A stretch of 64,000 bases of DNA from positions 2,980,001 to 3,044,000 of the forward strand of contig JAJNNQ010000002.1 in assembly GCA_027886175.1 (NCBI GenBank), read 5' to 3'. The notes under the pieces were generated by a model. That model saw only the letters and a list, made by a program, of their open reading frames with translations, had not been told where the DNA came from and made no database searches. The stretch comes from Phylloscopus collybita. Lineage: Eukaryota; Chordata; Aves; Passeriformes; Phylloscopidae. The position numbers were made by a program, and so were the translations under genes. Shown piece after piece: positions 1 through 37,150 of this stretch (the stretch's first letter is position 1; each line of letters begins with the position of its first letter).

Positions 1-414
1 GGATGACACAGTGACAAACACACCAGGGGTGTGGTGTGAGCACAGGCCTGGAGGGTGACACTGCTGCCACAAAGGTGTGTGGTGCTGGTGTTCCACTGAG
101 AGGAGCTCCTGGGGAGGGCTGGCTCTGTTTAAAGCTCAGAAAAGGCAGCTCACAGCCTGGCTCAGCACCCATCCCAGTGGAAACTTGGGCTGGGTTAATT
201 GGTCCCCATTTCTGTTTTGACAGAGGTCAGGTGTTTTTCAGTAGAGTTGTGTCAGCCAGCACTCACAAGGGATGAGCTTCCCTTTGCTGCTTGAGAAGCA
301 AAACTTCCCCCTGAAAAAAAACCTTTTACATCTCACTGGGCCAGGGATGGAAGTGCAGAGTCACCCACAGAGTGTTGCTTAGGTCCAGGGCTTTTCATTT
401 GCAATCCAAAATGG

Positions 415-525
415 AAACATGTTTGGGTTTGGGGGTTTGTTTGCTTTTTTGTTGTTGTTGTTTTTGGTGGGTTTTTTGTTTGTTTGGGGTTTTTTTGTTT
501 AGTTTTGTTTTGTTTTTTTTTTTAA
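415..525. repeat. G/T-rich low-complexity tract
   Basis: About 110 bases of almost only T and G, made of TTTG and TTG-like units, ending in a run of T. It is simple sequence with no coding potential; the leucine/phenylalanine-rich reading frame across it is an artefact. Confidence 0.75.
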
Positions 526-826
526 TGGAAGTCCTGGGTTTCTCTTCCCAAGCTTGATGTCATGCTTGCAGGTCTGAACTGGGACAAAACTGAAACAGTC
601 CCTTCTTTTTGGTAGTGAATATTAATCTTGCCACTTTCCACTGGGAAGCCAGTGCCCTGGAACCAGTTCTCCAGCTGGTCTGAGTGGAGGCAGAGCATCT
701 CCCCTGCTCCATCACCACCAAAAAAAGGTCCTGAGGGCAAGGGCTTGTTCAGCTGCACTCATTAAACTGTGCAGGAGGGAAAAGCTGCTCTTTGTCTTGC
801 ACACATCCACGTGTGTCAATTCTTAC

Positions 827-832
827 AATAAA
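827..832 (+). terminator. Candidate poly(A) signal AATAAA
   Basis: A canonical hexamer lies in unique sequence near the left edge. If CTDSPL precedes VILL as in human, this could belong to its 3-prime UTR. No coding exon of that gene is in the window, so the assignment is a guess. Confidence 0.2.
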
Positions 833-3800
833 TATGAAACTGTTACACGCAGCAGCAAAAATCCCAACTCTTAGACTTGTTTTTTTGAGAAGGATGGGCC
901 AGGTGGGCGCTGGCACTTGGGTTTAGAGGAGGTTTTATTTATGGTATTTGTCTCAGTTCATGCTGGCAGAATCTCGGGGCACAGTGGATGGGACTGAGCC
1001 CCCACACTCTGGGAGAGCAGGAGGGAAGTGTGGCAAGCTGGGCTCTCCCCCCAGGGGTTTTCCTGTTAGGCCAAAGGAACAGCAAGTCCCTCCTGTCCAA
1101 GATTCACTGGATCTGCCCTAGAGCAAACACCAGGATGAGGGGAACCACCCAGGGGAAGCCCTCCTCAGACCTGTGCAGCTGCAACTGAGACACCCAAGAG
1201 AAGATGGATAAATCCCAGTCTCTAACCCTTCTCCTATTCCTCTGGGCTCTGCACAGGAAGCTGTGGCCTTTTCCTCAGTTTCAGCTGCAAAAAATTTTTT
1301 TTTTTTTTTTTTTAGTTTTTCTCCTTCCTGTAAGCATTTGAAGAGCAGGTGCTCCCCAGGACACTCTTGCACAGGTGAACAAACGCACTTTCTCTCCTCC
1401 CTGATGTCTCAGCTCTGGTTTTATTTAACCTGCAGCCATGGGGTTAAATCATTCTCTGTTAACATGCTGATGTGGAAGAGGATGGTAACTTCTTTCGTGG
1501 AGGTGATGAGTGATTAGAAGTTAGTTAAAACCTGAACCACTTCCCTGGAAACCAGGAAGAGGCATTAAAATGGCTTTGCTTTCCTTCTGCGTGCACCTCC
1601 TGCCCTCGCCGTGGCACGAGGCCCTGCCTTTGGATGCAATGCTGGTCCTGAGCCAGGAATCTCTCCCTTTCAGCAGAGGAGAAAGAACTAAAAGAAAGGA
1701 GAGATTTGTTCCTGATGAATTGGCAAACTACCTGCTCACCTTTCCCTTGGGATGGCTCCTTGCTGCTGCTGACTCAAAAACCCCACGGGGAGGGGCTGGA
1801 GGTGCAATGGATACCTCTGAAGTAGGTGTGCAGCAAGCTGAAATTCATTGTCTGACAAAAATGGCACCACACCAGCACCCCCCTGCTGGTGCAAGGGGCT
1901 TGTATGCAGGAGGTTTTTAACACCTTCTTGTGCCTGTTTTTTTGTTTTTTTTTCCTCATGGATCTTCAGAGAGGTGGGTTTGCGTGGCAAGAGTTTGTTA
2001 TCGGGTACAGGGGCTGACCTCAGGGAGAGCTTCCTGCAGCTCAGCCTCTGCTGCTGCTTAGGAAAGCTTTGAGTCTTTCAGGGCTGCCCTCAGCCTGCAG
2101 AGATCCTGCCTGCCTGGAGGAGCCTCCTGCTTTCAGAGACACCCTGGGGAAGAAGGACTTGCTGGGAAAGAGCTCAGCCAGGAGCTGCGTGGGTGCTCTG
2201 ACCTTCTCTGTAGGACACCGAGGCCAGGCCTGCCAGCCCCACCTTCAGCCAAGTGGCTCTGCCTTTTCCAGAGCCAGTCACTGCTGAGCTCTGGGCTCCA
2301 CATCCAGCCTGCTGAATGTGGAAACTCAGACCGCATGACTTGGGAGCTGTGGCTGAAGTCAAAGTTCTGGTTTAATTGTCAGCGCATTGTTCCTGCGTTG
2401 TGAGGAGTTTGCTGGGACAATGCAGCTCCATCGTTCCCAGGACAAGCACTCAGCTGGCAAAATTTTAGAGGGAGGACTCAGAAATAGCAGCAGTTTGGGG
2501 AGAAAAAAGAATCTGCTCTTACAAATCAGTTTCCCGAGGCCATCTGCTTAAAGATCAGGCTGCTGGAACACCACCAGCAGTGAGATGAGCAGAGGAGGAC
2601 AAGAGGGATCATGAAGAGCAGTGTGGAGAGATGAGCAATATTTCCTGGATGGAGTGAGGTGTTGAGCTAGAATTTATGGCAGGTGGAAATGCAGCTGCAG
2701 GGGCTGGTCAGAGTCAGAGGAGATAAATCCTGATGTCCTGGGGTGACACATGAGCTGCCTTCCCTTACACATCAGGTGTCCTCTAAGGGATTCAAAGGGG
2801 GAGATGAGGTACAGGTTGAGGGCTGGTGCAACTGGGAAGGTGGTTATTTCCCAGCAACCTGGCATTTCCTTGTGCTCTTTGCTTTTGTGTTAGGAACAAT
2901 GGAAGGACTGGAGGATTAGTGCAAAGTCCCTCCTCACAAGGAGCTGAAAGACAAAGCTCACAGCCTCAGTGGTTTTCTGGGAATGACCAAGTATCAGCTA
3001 CCAAGTCTGAGATGCCAGGAGGTGAAGGCACAGGTTACAAGAAGTCACACTAAGCCAGAGGTCTGTTTCTTGTAAGGCCTGGGATGGTGGTTGGAGATGG
3101 GGTAAATTTCCAGGGTTCAAGAGACACAGCCATTGGGTCCAGGAAACGCTGGTCACCTTCTTTTCAGACAGGGCAAAATTTTTATTGCTCTTTCAGAGCC
3201 TGAGACACTCCTTGGCAAGGTGAATCCAGGTTTCTGCATCCTGTAAATTTACTGAATAGGGAATTCAAAACCTCTCCTCTGGGCTGTAGAGCACTTACAG
3301 TTTGAGAGGCCATCATTAACATTAAACCATCTCTTCATCCCAGGCCCTTACATCCTCACTCAGGTTAACCCTGAACAGGCTCAGCATCCACGAGCAAAGA
3401 ACAGAAAACAGCAGTCACCTGTGGTGTCAGGTAGCTCGTGGTGTGGTGATCCCTGGCAGCTATTCATGGAAAAAGTGGGAAACCTGCCCCACTTAAACCA
3501 GGGAAGTTCCCTCTTATCTCCAGAGCTGCTGACCCTGAGGAGAGGAGCACAATCTCAGTTCATCCCATCCAATGCCCCAAGTGTAAAAAAGCCCTTCAAA
3601 CCATTTCAAGATCCATCCTGATGATTTTGTAGCATGGGCAGGGGATCTTTTCTGACCAGTGGAGGTGGCTGAAGCACGAGGGCCCATCCATGGGTTTGCC
3701 TTATTGCCAAACCCATGGGAAGCAGCAGCTTGCTGGAAGCACCTGAGCAGCCCTCAGAGCCCCAGGAGCTGAGCCCAGAGAGCACAGCCCAGCCACTCAC

Positions 3801-4870
3801 CCATCTCATTTCAAAGACATTAAGTAAAGCCAAGGCTGCCAGCTTCCCTAATAAGCTGTTCCAATGTTTAATTGCCCACCGTGATCAGAAATAGCATCTT
3901 ATTTCAAGGCCTGCTTTACGTAATTCTAGCTGCCAGGCAACAGCTCTTTCCAAGAAGGCTGAAGTGCTCTCTGTGGTCACCCAGGCATGTCTGGGCAGAG
4001 CCCTGTCCTTGGCTTGAGGGCCACACTGAGCTCCTGAACCTGGACCTTGCAGGACTTGGAGCAGGAGGATGAGCTGAGCTGTGCTTTTTCCTCCTTTCCC
4101 ATCCCCACAACACACATCCTGTTCCCTGCCCTCATCACCATGCTCCAGGACATCCAGCATGGGCTGGAGGAAGGTCTTACAGCTCTGAGTGTGTGACAGC
4201 ATGAGAGAAGAAGACAAGCCCCATAGCTGGCCCTCCCAACCCATGATTTTCTTGCTTTTTCTCCTCTTGCAACTCAGCTTACCCAGGCTGAGTGCTGAAC
4301 TTCTGGACAGTCACTCAGTAGGGACAGTCACTGTTCCTGAGCTGTAGCTGATGAGCCACAGGAGGGAACTCCAGTGCTGAATTTCACTCCTCTGGGCAAG
4401 ACAAGAGTTAATCACTGTTCCTCTCTGCAAACAAAAAGTGGCACCTACTTGGGCCCAGATGCCCAACTCTAGTGGAGACAATGAAAGCAATTCAACAGCT
4501 CCTGGTTTACCTCATCTAATGCCAGTCCAAGTATTCCCAATAATTAGGCCTTTCAGGCTGGAAAGGCTGGAGCCACAGCTGCTTCCTATTTTCCCAAAGC
4601 TGTACAGAGCATTAGTCATTTCACTGGGGTTTTTTTATTACCGTGACTACAGCCCAGTGAGCACATGCCAAACCCCAGGCAAGCCAAAGCAGCCTGAATT
4701 CAGAGTGTGCTTCAGGAGTTTCAAATGTTCCCCTGTCCCCTTTCTGAGTCCTGGTTTTTCCTCCCCACCCAAACAGCCCAAGGCTGCCTGGAGAAATGTC
4801 CTGCTAGGTCTGGGTTCCCAGCATGGACTGAGCTGACCCAGCAGTGATTGCTGGCACTTCCACCCCTGCT

Positions 4871-4883
4871 GTTAATCATTAAC
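4871..4883. promoter_or_regulatory. Perfect HNF1 palindrome
   Basis: GTTAATCATTAAC matches the published HNF1A/HNF1B consensus GTTAATNATTAAC at every position. It lies 3.4 kb upstream of the VILL start codon and 12 bp from a perfect nuclear-receptor extended half-site. HNF1 drives many gut, kidney and liver epithelial genes, so a role in epithelial expression of VILL is plausible. Occupancy is inferred only. Confidence 0.5.
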
Positions 4884-4895
4884 CAGCCTTGGGAG

Positions 4896-4904
4896 TGACC
4901 TTGA
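4896..4904 (-). promoter_or_regulatory. Extended nuclear-receptor half-site (NR5A/ERR type)
   Basis: TGACCTTGA reads TCAAGGTCA on the minus strand, the canonical monomer site for SF-1/LRH-1 and ERR receptors. It sits just right of the HNF1 palindrome and is followed by a TTAATTAG homeodomain-type core at about 4908-4915. The cluster looks like a compact epithelial enhancer, but this is motif evidence only. Confidence 0.4.
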
Positions 4905-5689
4905 CACTTAATTAGCCGTGTAGTCCTTCCTGAAGGCAAAGCTTTTCCTCACACTGTGCTGGTAGGAGAGGGGATGAAGGTTGGATTCAGCAAGCAGGAG
5001 TGTTGCTGTGATTTTGGCAGTGCACGAAGGGCAGTGGGTGTAAGGGAAACCCATCTGCCCTCACCCACCAGCTTTGTCACCTGGATTGTGACAGGAAAAG
5101 CTTTGATTTTAGCTCTGGAGGCTCCAGGTGCCCCTGGCTGTAACATCCAGTCGAGGGCCAGCCACCAACGTTTGGTTTCCAGGTTCTCTGCCCTCAGCCA
5201 AGAGCAGCCTGTGATCTTTGCCACTGAATTTACAGCATTAACCAAGTGGTGATGACCCAGCAGAGCAGCTCCAAGCCAGAAGCTGCCCTTGCTATGCAGT
5301 GGCCACCTCTCAGCCCACATTCATGGGGTGAACTTCTCTCCTCTTCCCATGGAGGGAGGGAAGATTTCCCTGGAAATGGTGGCAATGGGATAGGCTGGCC
5401 CTGGAGGTGGAAATTGAGTAGTTGCATGTTATTAATGTGAGGGCAGAGAGGTGGATGAGCTGCAGCTGCTTCTCTCCTCCCTTCACAGGTGAAGCTCTGT
5501 CTGCCCAAGGAAGCAAATCCATCCCCATAACCAGTGATTTTCCCTGGTGAATTCCTGCCCCAGAGGCAGTTGACTCACACTGCTTGCCAATTTGCATTTC
5601 ACCTAATGCTGAGCAAAACTGGTTTGACTGGGATAAGGGCTGCCCCAGACACTGCTGTTGAAACCCCACAGTGAATGCTCTTAACATCC

Positions 5690-5716
5690 TTTTTTTTCTT
5701 CTTCTTCTTCTTCTTT
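5690..5716. repeat. CTT microsatellite
   Basis: A T run followed by six CTT units, flanked by unique sequence. Confidence 0.75.
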
Positions 5717-8266
5717 TTAAATTCCAAAAGTTTCTGCCCTTCATGATTTCAGGACAGATGGGAAGATTTCACTCCATGAATACCAGATTTCATGTCTGGA
5801 CAGGAATTGAATTACGGGATCATCTGATTAAAACCCCACATTAAATCATTAATGAAATGAGCTGTCTGATTATATTGGTCATATTCCTATTATTTCTAAC
5901 TTGGCCACCGGCCGAAAGGAGCTGGAAAGTCCAAAGAGGCAGAGAGCCTTGTCTGTGATTCACACTCCCCCAGCTAAAGCACTTAGGAGGCAGGGAGGGA
6001 CACCATTTCTCAGAAAAGTGGGGGGTCAGCACTCTTTGTGAGGTTTCAGATGGAGAAGGGATCCCCAGGAGCTAAGGAGATCCAAGATCCTCATTTTTTA
6101 GCCAAATATGTTTGATTGGGAATCTGTGGAGCACCGCTGGCTCTCAGAGGGTTCTGTCTGCTTGTGGTCAGAGGAATTTCAGCATCCTTTGGGTTAATTT
6201 TTTCTGGGAGAGGTTGGGATGCTGAGAGAAGCAGGGATCAGGCTGTGTCTCACAGCTGGCCAGCTGCTGGTTTCCTGAGCTGTTAGCAGGAGAGCAAGAT
6301 GCCTGCTGCCTTCCTCAGGGAGAAGTGTCAGTAGTGCTGAAAAACTTCACTGCCCTCAAATACAAATGTCTTTACTGGCTTTGTTTTCAAGTTCTTCCTG
6401 TTTTGATGCTGGAAGGAAAAAAAAACCCTAAATAAATTTAAAAAATTGCTGAGGGAAGGACGCTTCACTTGGGTTTTTCTTTGACAGGGACCTTTTGAAT
6501 GTGATATTAAAATAAAGGAGAGGTCTTTTGGCTAAAGATCTGAACTAGGACCATGTTTTTGTATTTAGTTCCTGATAGCCCTGTACTCCAGGGCTGTAGG
6601 TGAGTCAGGACACCATTTAGAACAGTGTCTGTCTCCTCTGTGGACACTGAAATATCTTCCTGGATCTGGCTTTTAATCTGCGTGGGTGTCAGTCACCTTT
6701 CTGGGAATTGAAGTGAAAAACGTCTTTTTTTGTCCTTGCTGTTTGTCTTCCTGCCTGGAAGCTCTCTGGAGGACCTGAGAGGGAGCTGAAGGTCACTGAA
6801 TGTGTTCTTGAGGCCACATGGACTCAGTCTCCAGCAGTCCTTCTGTGCTCAGGGAGGAATGAGCACTTGTGACTCCTGCTGCTGAGCACTGCCAGCCTGT
6901 GCCTGCTCAGGTGACACAGAGGTGCTGGAGCTGTGCTCTAAACACTCCAGGAAACACCTGCATCTCCCTACTGCCTGAGCACAGCTCTGGCAGCTGTGGG
7001 AGGCCTGGATGGACCGATGTTCCTACCTGTGGCAGCATTTTTTGTGCTCTCACTTGGAGTACTAACTCTTCAGGGTGACCAACACTTGTTACGACTCCGC
7101 GGTGTCACACGCAGCACCTGTACCAGGAGCAGTGAACACCTTCTGGCTGGCATCACATCTCTGCTCTTCCCCTCCTGCAGAAGAGCAGTCAGCTGTGTTT
7201 TCTCTGCAGGCTGGGCCTGGGTTTGTGAGCAGGACTGGCTGGTAGGGAAAAGGCTGATGTGGGTTGTGCCCCTGCCCTGTGCCGTGGCTGCTGCAGCGGA
7301 GCCAGCTCCCATGGGATGTAACTCCACGTTTTTATGTACATTGCTCTGGGATTTCACTTGCTTCAGGAAGCTGCCCTGCAAACAAGCTGGGTTCAGAAGT
7401 TGTTTCTTGAGAAAAGCCTCAGCAATAGGAACATGGAGCATAGATAAGGGTAGTCCTTTTTATCCCCCCACAACTGGTAGATGTGATAGAGGACGGATGG
7501 GAGACCTCCACCCATCAGAGGGGCAGCTGAAGACACAAAAACCATCTCAAGTATTCTCAGACACCTTTGTGTGGGCAGCCTGAAACCTGCTTCTTCCCCT
7601 TGCAGGCAGCAGAGCTTAGGAAAATGGTGGGATTTGTGTAAAATCAACATTCTGGTTATTGACTGGATCACTCTGTGTGCTCTGCTGTGCCTGCATGGAG
7701 CTGGGAGCCTGGTGCCCTGAGATACCTGTCTCAGTTTAGACCTGAGTATTGGCCTGAAGTAAAAGGGCTTCTTTCCTTGGGCTCCCAGTGCCCCAAGGCC
7801 AGGGGATCAAACCTGGCCTGGCCTGACCTGACCTGAGCTCCAGTGCCTGGCCCAGGAGGGCACAGGACTCCTGGAGAGGTCCACTCGTGTCTCCTCCACC
7901 CCTCGTGCCATGATGGGAACAAACCAGTCCTGATGTTGGGTCCAACAGCCCAATGGGTCCTTTCCAGGTTCAAATCCTGGGGAAATAATCCCACACCCAG
8001 ACAGCAGTGTCCTGTCCAGTGTTTGCTGGGCTGTGATCCTACACTTTGCTTGGCCCTTCATGAGCATGGACAGCCTGGGGATGGGGGCTCATCCCACCTG
8101 TCTGTCAATACCAAAGAGACAGAGACACTTCCAAGTGTGGATTTTCTGTGTTGAACCTGCTCTGATGGTGAGAGGTACCCAGCTGACCAGCACACTCACT
8201 GTTGCATCTAATGATATAATTACTTAGGGTTTTCTTCTTCCTTTGCCTTCCAGCTCAGACTGCAGG

Positions 8267-32914
<24,648 letters not shown>

Positions 32915-34026
32915 GACTGCAGGGGACATCTGATGACTCTGGGACCAGCCCCTGCTCCCTTAGGAGCTGCAGGAAAGAAGTGCAGGCGTTTGCTCAGTGA
33001 TCCCAACCCAGCACCCCAACCCAATGCAGTTATTCCAGCAGCCACTGTTCAGGGGATGGCTCCTTTCTCCCTGCAAACTCAGAACCCCAGGAGGCAAAAC
33101 CTTTTTTCAGGAACAGCTTGACAGGATGTTTTTGCTTCTTCCTGACACTTCTTTGCTGATAGCCATGAAGACAAGTGTGTGCCACACAACTCCATTGTAG
33201 CCTCATCTTTCCTCTCCCTTTTGCAAATTGCCATGTGCTCGAGGCCATCATCTTCCTTCATTTGTAGAAGTTTAAATTTAGTCAAGACAAAGGCCATTTG
33301 CAGCTGCTGTGTAAATTATGGGTGGGGAGAGGAGGGGGAAGCCCTAAGAGGATGGAGGGGGAGCCTTGAGGTCAGGAAAAAGGTAGTGGAGTAGCCAGAT
33401 GCCTGATGGGGGGTAGTCTGTGGAGTGACACCAGGCAGTTCTGCCCCTTCTCATCTTGTAGCAAAACTACTCACCAAAGAACAGCAAGAATCAGTTCTAA
33501 ATTAACATGCATAGCCCAGGGCAGGTAAAACACATGAGAACTTGGTTTTGGGGGAAAAAAGCACTTATTATGACCATATTTATTATCTGATCTGTTTCAA
33601 GAGGATGATGACACTAAAGGCTAGACACAAATGTTTGATTTTTGACTGCCAGACAAGACTCTACTTTTTTTTTTCTCATTCAGACAGCATCTGCCATCTC
33701 ACCTGGCCTCCCTGACCATGGCCAGGTGAATGTCAGAGTCCACCTGCCCACAGACCAGGGGCTTGAGGAAGCCAGCAGGGTTTTGGGTGTGACCTGAGGC
33801 AGAGGGTGTCCTACTGAAGCTTTTATCAGGGCTCCATCCCTGTGATATCTGTGGGGCTGAGAGTGCTGGTTCCACACTATGGGATCAGTCTGGCTGGGGA
33901 GGACAGTGGGAAATGTGAGCAATCGGTGATTACAGGATAAAACTGTAAACTGAAGGAAGAAACACAGCCTTAAAAACTCAGACAATGTGGGTTTACAGCT
34001 TTACTCCAGCTTGATCATTGATTCCA

Positions 34027-34032
34027 AATAAA
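34027..34032 (+). terminator. VILL: Candidate VILL poly(A) signal
   Basis: AATAAA lies 1.1 kb after the VILL stop codon and is the first canonical hexamer found downstream on this strand. It would give a 3-prime UTR of about 1.1 kb. Variant hexamers nearer the stop cannot be excluded. Confidence 0.4.
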
Positions 34033-35640
34033 CATCCAGCAGCAGCACTCTAAGTGTCCTTGATCAGCATGGGGGGCAGGATGGCAGCAGATAAAAGCTC
34101 TTCAGGGCCACAGATCCTTCAGACACCTGGACATCAGTGGAATTTGGGGGTTTTTCTTAAAAGAACAATCTGAGGAGGTGGGGCCCTTTCTGTTCCTAAA
34201 CTCCATGTAGCTTGGGCCATTTGTCCCCCCATGCCCATGTCGTCTGCTCCTGAAGGAGCATTGCCAGTGAGCAGCAGCACCTGGCAGTTCAGCAGGTGCC
34301 TGACTGCCCAGCCCTGCTGCAGGGATGTGGGCATGGAGCTGGGGAGCTCCAGGCTGTTGATTGAGGGGCAAAGAGCTCTCCCTCAACATCCAGGGCCACA
34401 TCAGTGGGCTGAAGTGTTGCCATCTGGCTGGGCTGGGCTGGAGCAGGGACCTCCAGGTGATGGGGTCTTCTGGACAGAACTTTAAGAATTGGTAATTAAC
34501 AGTGGAGTTGGGGTTTATTTGAGTTATGTCCCTGTTCCTACCATCACTTCATCCCATTTCTACATGGCTCCAAAACCCACTGGAACACCCTGTGCAGAGT
34601 AAGTCAAGCACAGACACGAATCAGCTGAATTACCTGTGTGATTGCTCCTGTTGTGTTCATGAGAGATGCAATCAGTTCACATTCCCCGTGTTTCAACCTC
34701 TGTTGGCACTGCTGGAATCAACAATATTTGCCTTGCCTCGCTGAGGAGTGCTGCTGCCAGCTCCCAAATTAATGAACTGCATGTGCTCCTCAGTAAGATG
34801 CAGGAATGCCACCTACCTGTGGGCCTGACACGCTTCACACAGTCAAATCAAGAATAGAGCCACAATACAATCAAGGTTATGGAGATTAGGCCAGTTTGCT
34901 ACAAATTGCTTTAATTCCTGTGGCTACCACACTCACCAACACGAGTGGAGTGTGCTCCTGCCAGCACTCAGGAGCCAGCCTGGGATTTCACAGACCATGG
35001 AGCCTTCTGGTACCTGGGCCTGATGGAAAGTGCTGCTGCACTCTTCTTCTCGTGGAGAGGCTGCTTTTACTCCCTGCCTCTGATTTCTAAAGGGAAGGTC
35101 CTCTCCCACCTCCTCCCTCTGGTGTCTTTTGCTGTGGTGTTGGTAGCCATGTCCTGTTTCTGCTGCTCTTTTCCTCAGAGCTCTTCCCTCCAGTGGGGCT
35201 CCAGCACTTCCTAATCTCTTCAGGGATGAGCTCACCTGATAACAACATGGACCATGTCCCTTCCTTTGGGGAGAGAAGAGACCTTGCAGCATTGTCATCA
35301 TGCTCTGCCCACCTCATCTCCATCTCAGCTCCTTTCCCACCTGGCTATAGTAGCTTTCCCCAACTGTTCCTATCTGATAAGGGATGTTTCTTCTTCCCAG
35401 GGATCTTGCCTACCTCTAAGTGCAAAACAGGCAGAGGAAAACCCAGCCTCTCTTGGATGTGCAATCCATCCAAGCCCACCCTGAGCCTGGCCACCTGGTC
35501 CCCCCCACTTCTCTGGTGCTGGCCACAGAAGGGAGGTGAGGGCTTTAGCTAAATAATCAACTGACATCTAATCCTACCACCCCCCCCAAAAAAAACAACA
35601 ACTAGTATGTTCACAGCAAACCCAGAGGGCTGATCTGACT

Positions 35641-35870
35641 TCACAGAAAAACAGAATCCCAGAATGGTTTGCATTGGGAAGGACCTTAAAGATCATCCAG
35701 TTCCAATCCCCTGCCATGGACAGGGACACCTTCCACTATCCCAGGTTGCTCAGAGCCCCAGCCAAAGTGACCTTGAACATTCCCAGTGATGGGGCATCCA
35801 CAATTTCTCTGAGAAACCTCTTCCAGTGCCTCACTGTTCTCACAGGGAAGAATTTCTTTCCAACTTGCCC
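35641..35870 (-). mobile_element. CR1 LINE 3-prime fragment
   Basis: One of the two longest antisense CR1 copies in the window. Landmarks are AAGGACCTTAAAGATCATCC, GCCATGGACAGGGACACCTT, CAGGTTGCTCAGAGCCCC, TTGAACATTCCCAGTGATGG and GAAGAATTTCTTTCCAAC. It is intergenic. Confidence 0.9.
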
Positions 35871-36614
35871 CACAAGAGCTGGTGCTGATACAAGAGGGGG
35901 CAGGAGCACTTCTTACCACCTTCACCTATGCTTTTCATCCCATGGCTCCCTAAACCAAAGTGCTGGGAGCACACTGGGAGCAGGGACCAAACTCAGGCTG
36001 TCCCTGGGTGGGAGTCAAGGATGTTCCTTGGCCTTCAAATGTGTCTCCAACAACATGCCCCATCCCAGAGGTGACCTGGGAGAGCCCATGTCACTGCTCT
36101 GCCTCACTGGCCACCCTTGAGCTCTTCCACCTGCCTGGTTGTTAATGCAATACCAGCCTTTGAGGTGTGGGTTTAATTCACATTTAATCTGGCAATGGTT
36201 TACAACTACATCAGTCTTGTAGTCAAGAGGAAAAATCAATGTGTCCAGCAATGTTTACTGCAGCATAACAAGCTCCAGGGAGGACTAAAAAAATCCCAGC
36301 TTTGCAGAGGGCCTAGGAATCACTAAATCCAGGCTATTTTGGACTAAAAAATAAGATTACCCACTTATGTTTAAAAGGACATTAACAAATTTGGTATCAG
36401 CCCCTCATCTTTATCACCAGGGATCAGAACCCCCAGGAAGCCTGATAATTTAAGAAATTAAGCAGGTCTATCTCCAAATTCATACATGTTTCATTCACAT
36501 AGGACAAAGAGGCAAGTAGTGACGAGTAACTGAACGCTTCTAGAATTTTTTTGAAACTTTTAATAGTCTAACATACTGTTAGTAACACAGTTGGCACTTC
36601 AAAATATATATTAT

Positions 36615-36620
36615 TTTATT
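36615..36620 (-). terminator. PLCD1: Distal candidate PLCD1 poly(A) signal
   Basis: TTTATT on the plus strand is AATAAA on the minus strand, 1.1 kb past the PLCD1 stop. Use of this site would place the T-rich (minus strand) tract of 36821-36942 in the 3-prime UTR. Confidence 0.3.
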
Positions 36621-36820
36621 TCAACAATATTCCCTTAACTCTGTAGTTCTACTCGAAGACAAATCACTTGTTGCCATAAATACTGTGTTGTTTCCAAAAC
36701 ACCCTCGTGCTGGGTTACCTCTACAGTGCAACTGGGACCTGCTAGCACTTGCAACATCTACTTCCTCTCTGTTAAAAAAAAATGACTTTTTTTTCTGTAA
36801 AAACACAACGTTTTACTGTA

Positions 36821-36942
36821 TTAAAAAAAAAAAAAAAAAACAAAAAAAAAAAAACAAAAAAAAAACAAAAAAAATCAAAACAAACAAACAAAAAAACCAA
36901 AAAACAAAAACAAAAACAAAAAAACACAACCAAACAAACAAG
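36821..36942. repeat. A-rich (CAAA)n tract
   Basis: About 120 bases of A runs broken by single C, followed by AAAC and CAAA units. The Lys-rich reading frame across it is an artefact. Confidence 0.9.
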
Positions 36943-37144
36943 CCCTGCTGTCAGTTGAGCATGTTTCCACTGTCTTTGGCAAAAGACCTTCTCTGAGGTC
37001 CCTTTGAGTGGGTTTCACTTTGGGTCAGAGGGAAATCTGCTGTTCGGCAGCTTCTTTCTCCTTCACAGGATGAGAGCCAGGCTTTGAATGCAAAGTGGCC
37101 TGGCTGAGAGCCAGCCACACAGGCAGAGTAGTGCTCATGTATTT

Positions 37145-37150
37145 TTTATT
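37145..37150 (-). terminator. PLCD1: Proximal candidate PLCD1 poly(A) signal
   Basis: AATAAA on the minus strand, 583 bp after the stop codon. It is the nearest canonical hexamer noticed and the more likely main site. Confidence 0.5.

Larger units (their letters stand above)
1..8253. other. Gene-free flank upstream of VILL coding exons
   Basis: No exon with a recognisable protein was found in either strand. The stretch holds G/T-rich simple sequence (about 415-525), a T run (about 1290-1313), a CTT run (about 5690-5716) and unremarkable unique sequence. A canonical AATAAA at 827-832 (+) could end a transcript entering from the left. By human synteny that would be CTDSPL, but nothing in the sequence proves it. 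Non-coding 5-prime exons and the promoter of VILL probably lie in the right half, because the first coding exon is preceded by a splice acceptor. They cannot be located without transcript data. Confidence 0.6.

Noticed and set aside
6996..7583. 195-residue open frame upstream of VILL
   Set aside because: No domain, no splice or start-site support, and composition typical of random GC-rich avian sequence.
36685..36996. Lys/Asn-rich open frame
   Set aside because: Produced entirely by the A-rich simple repeat.
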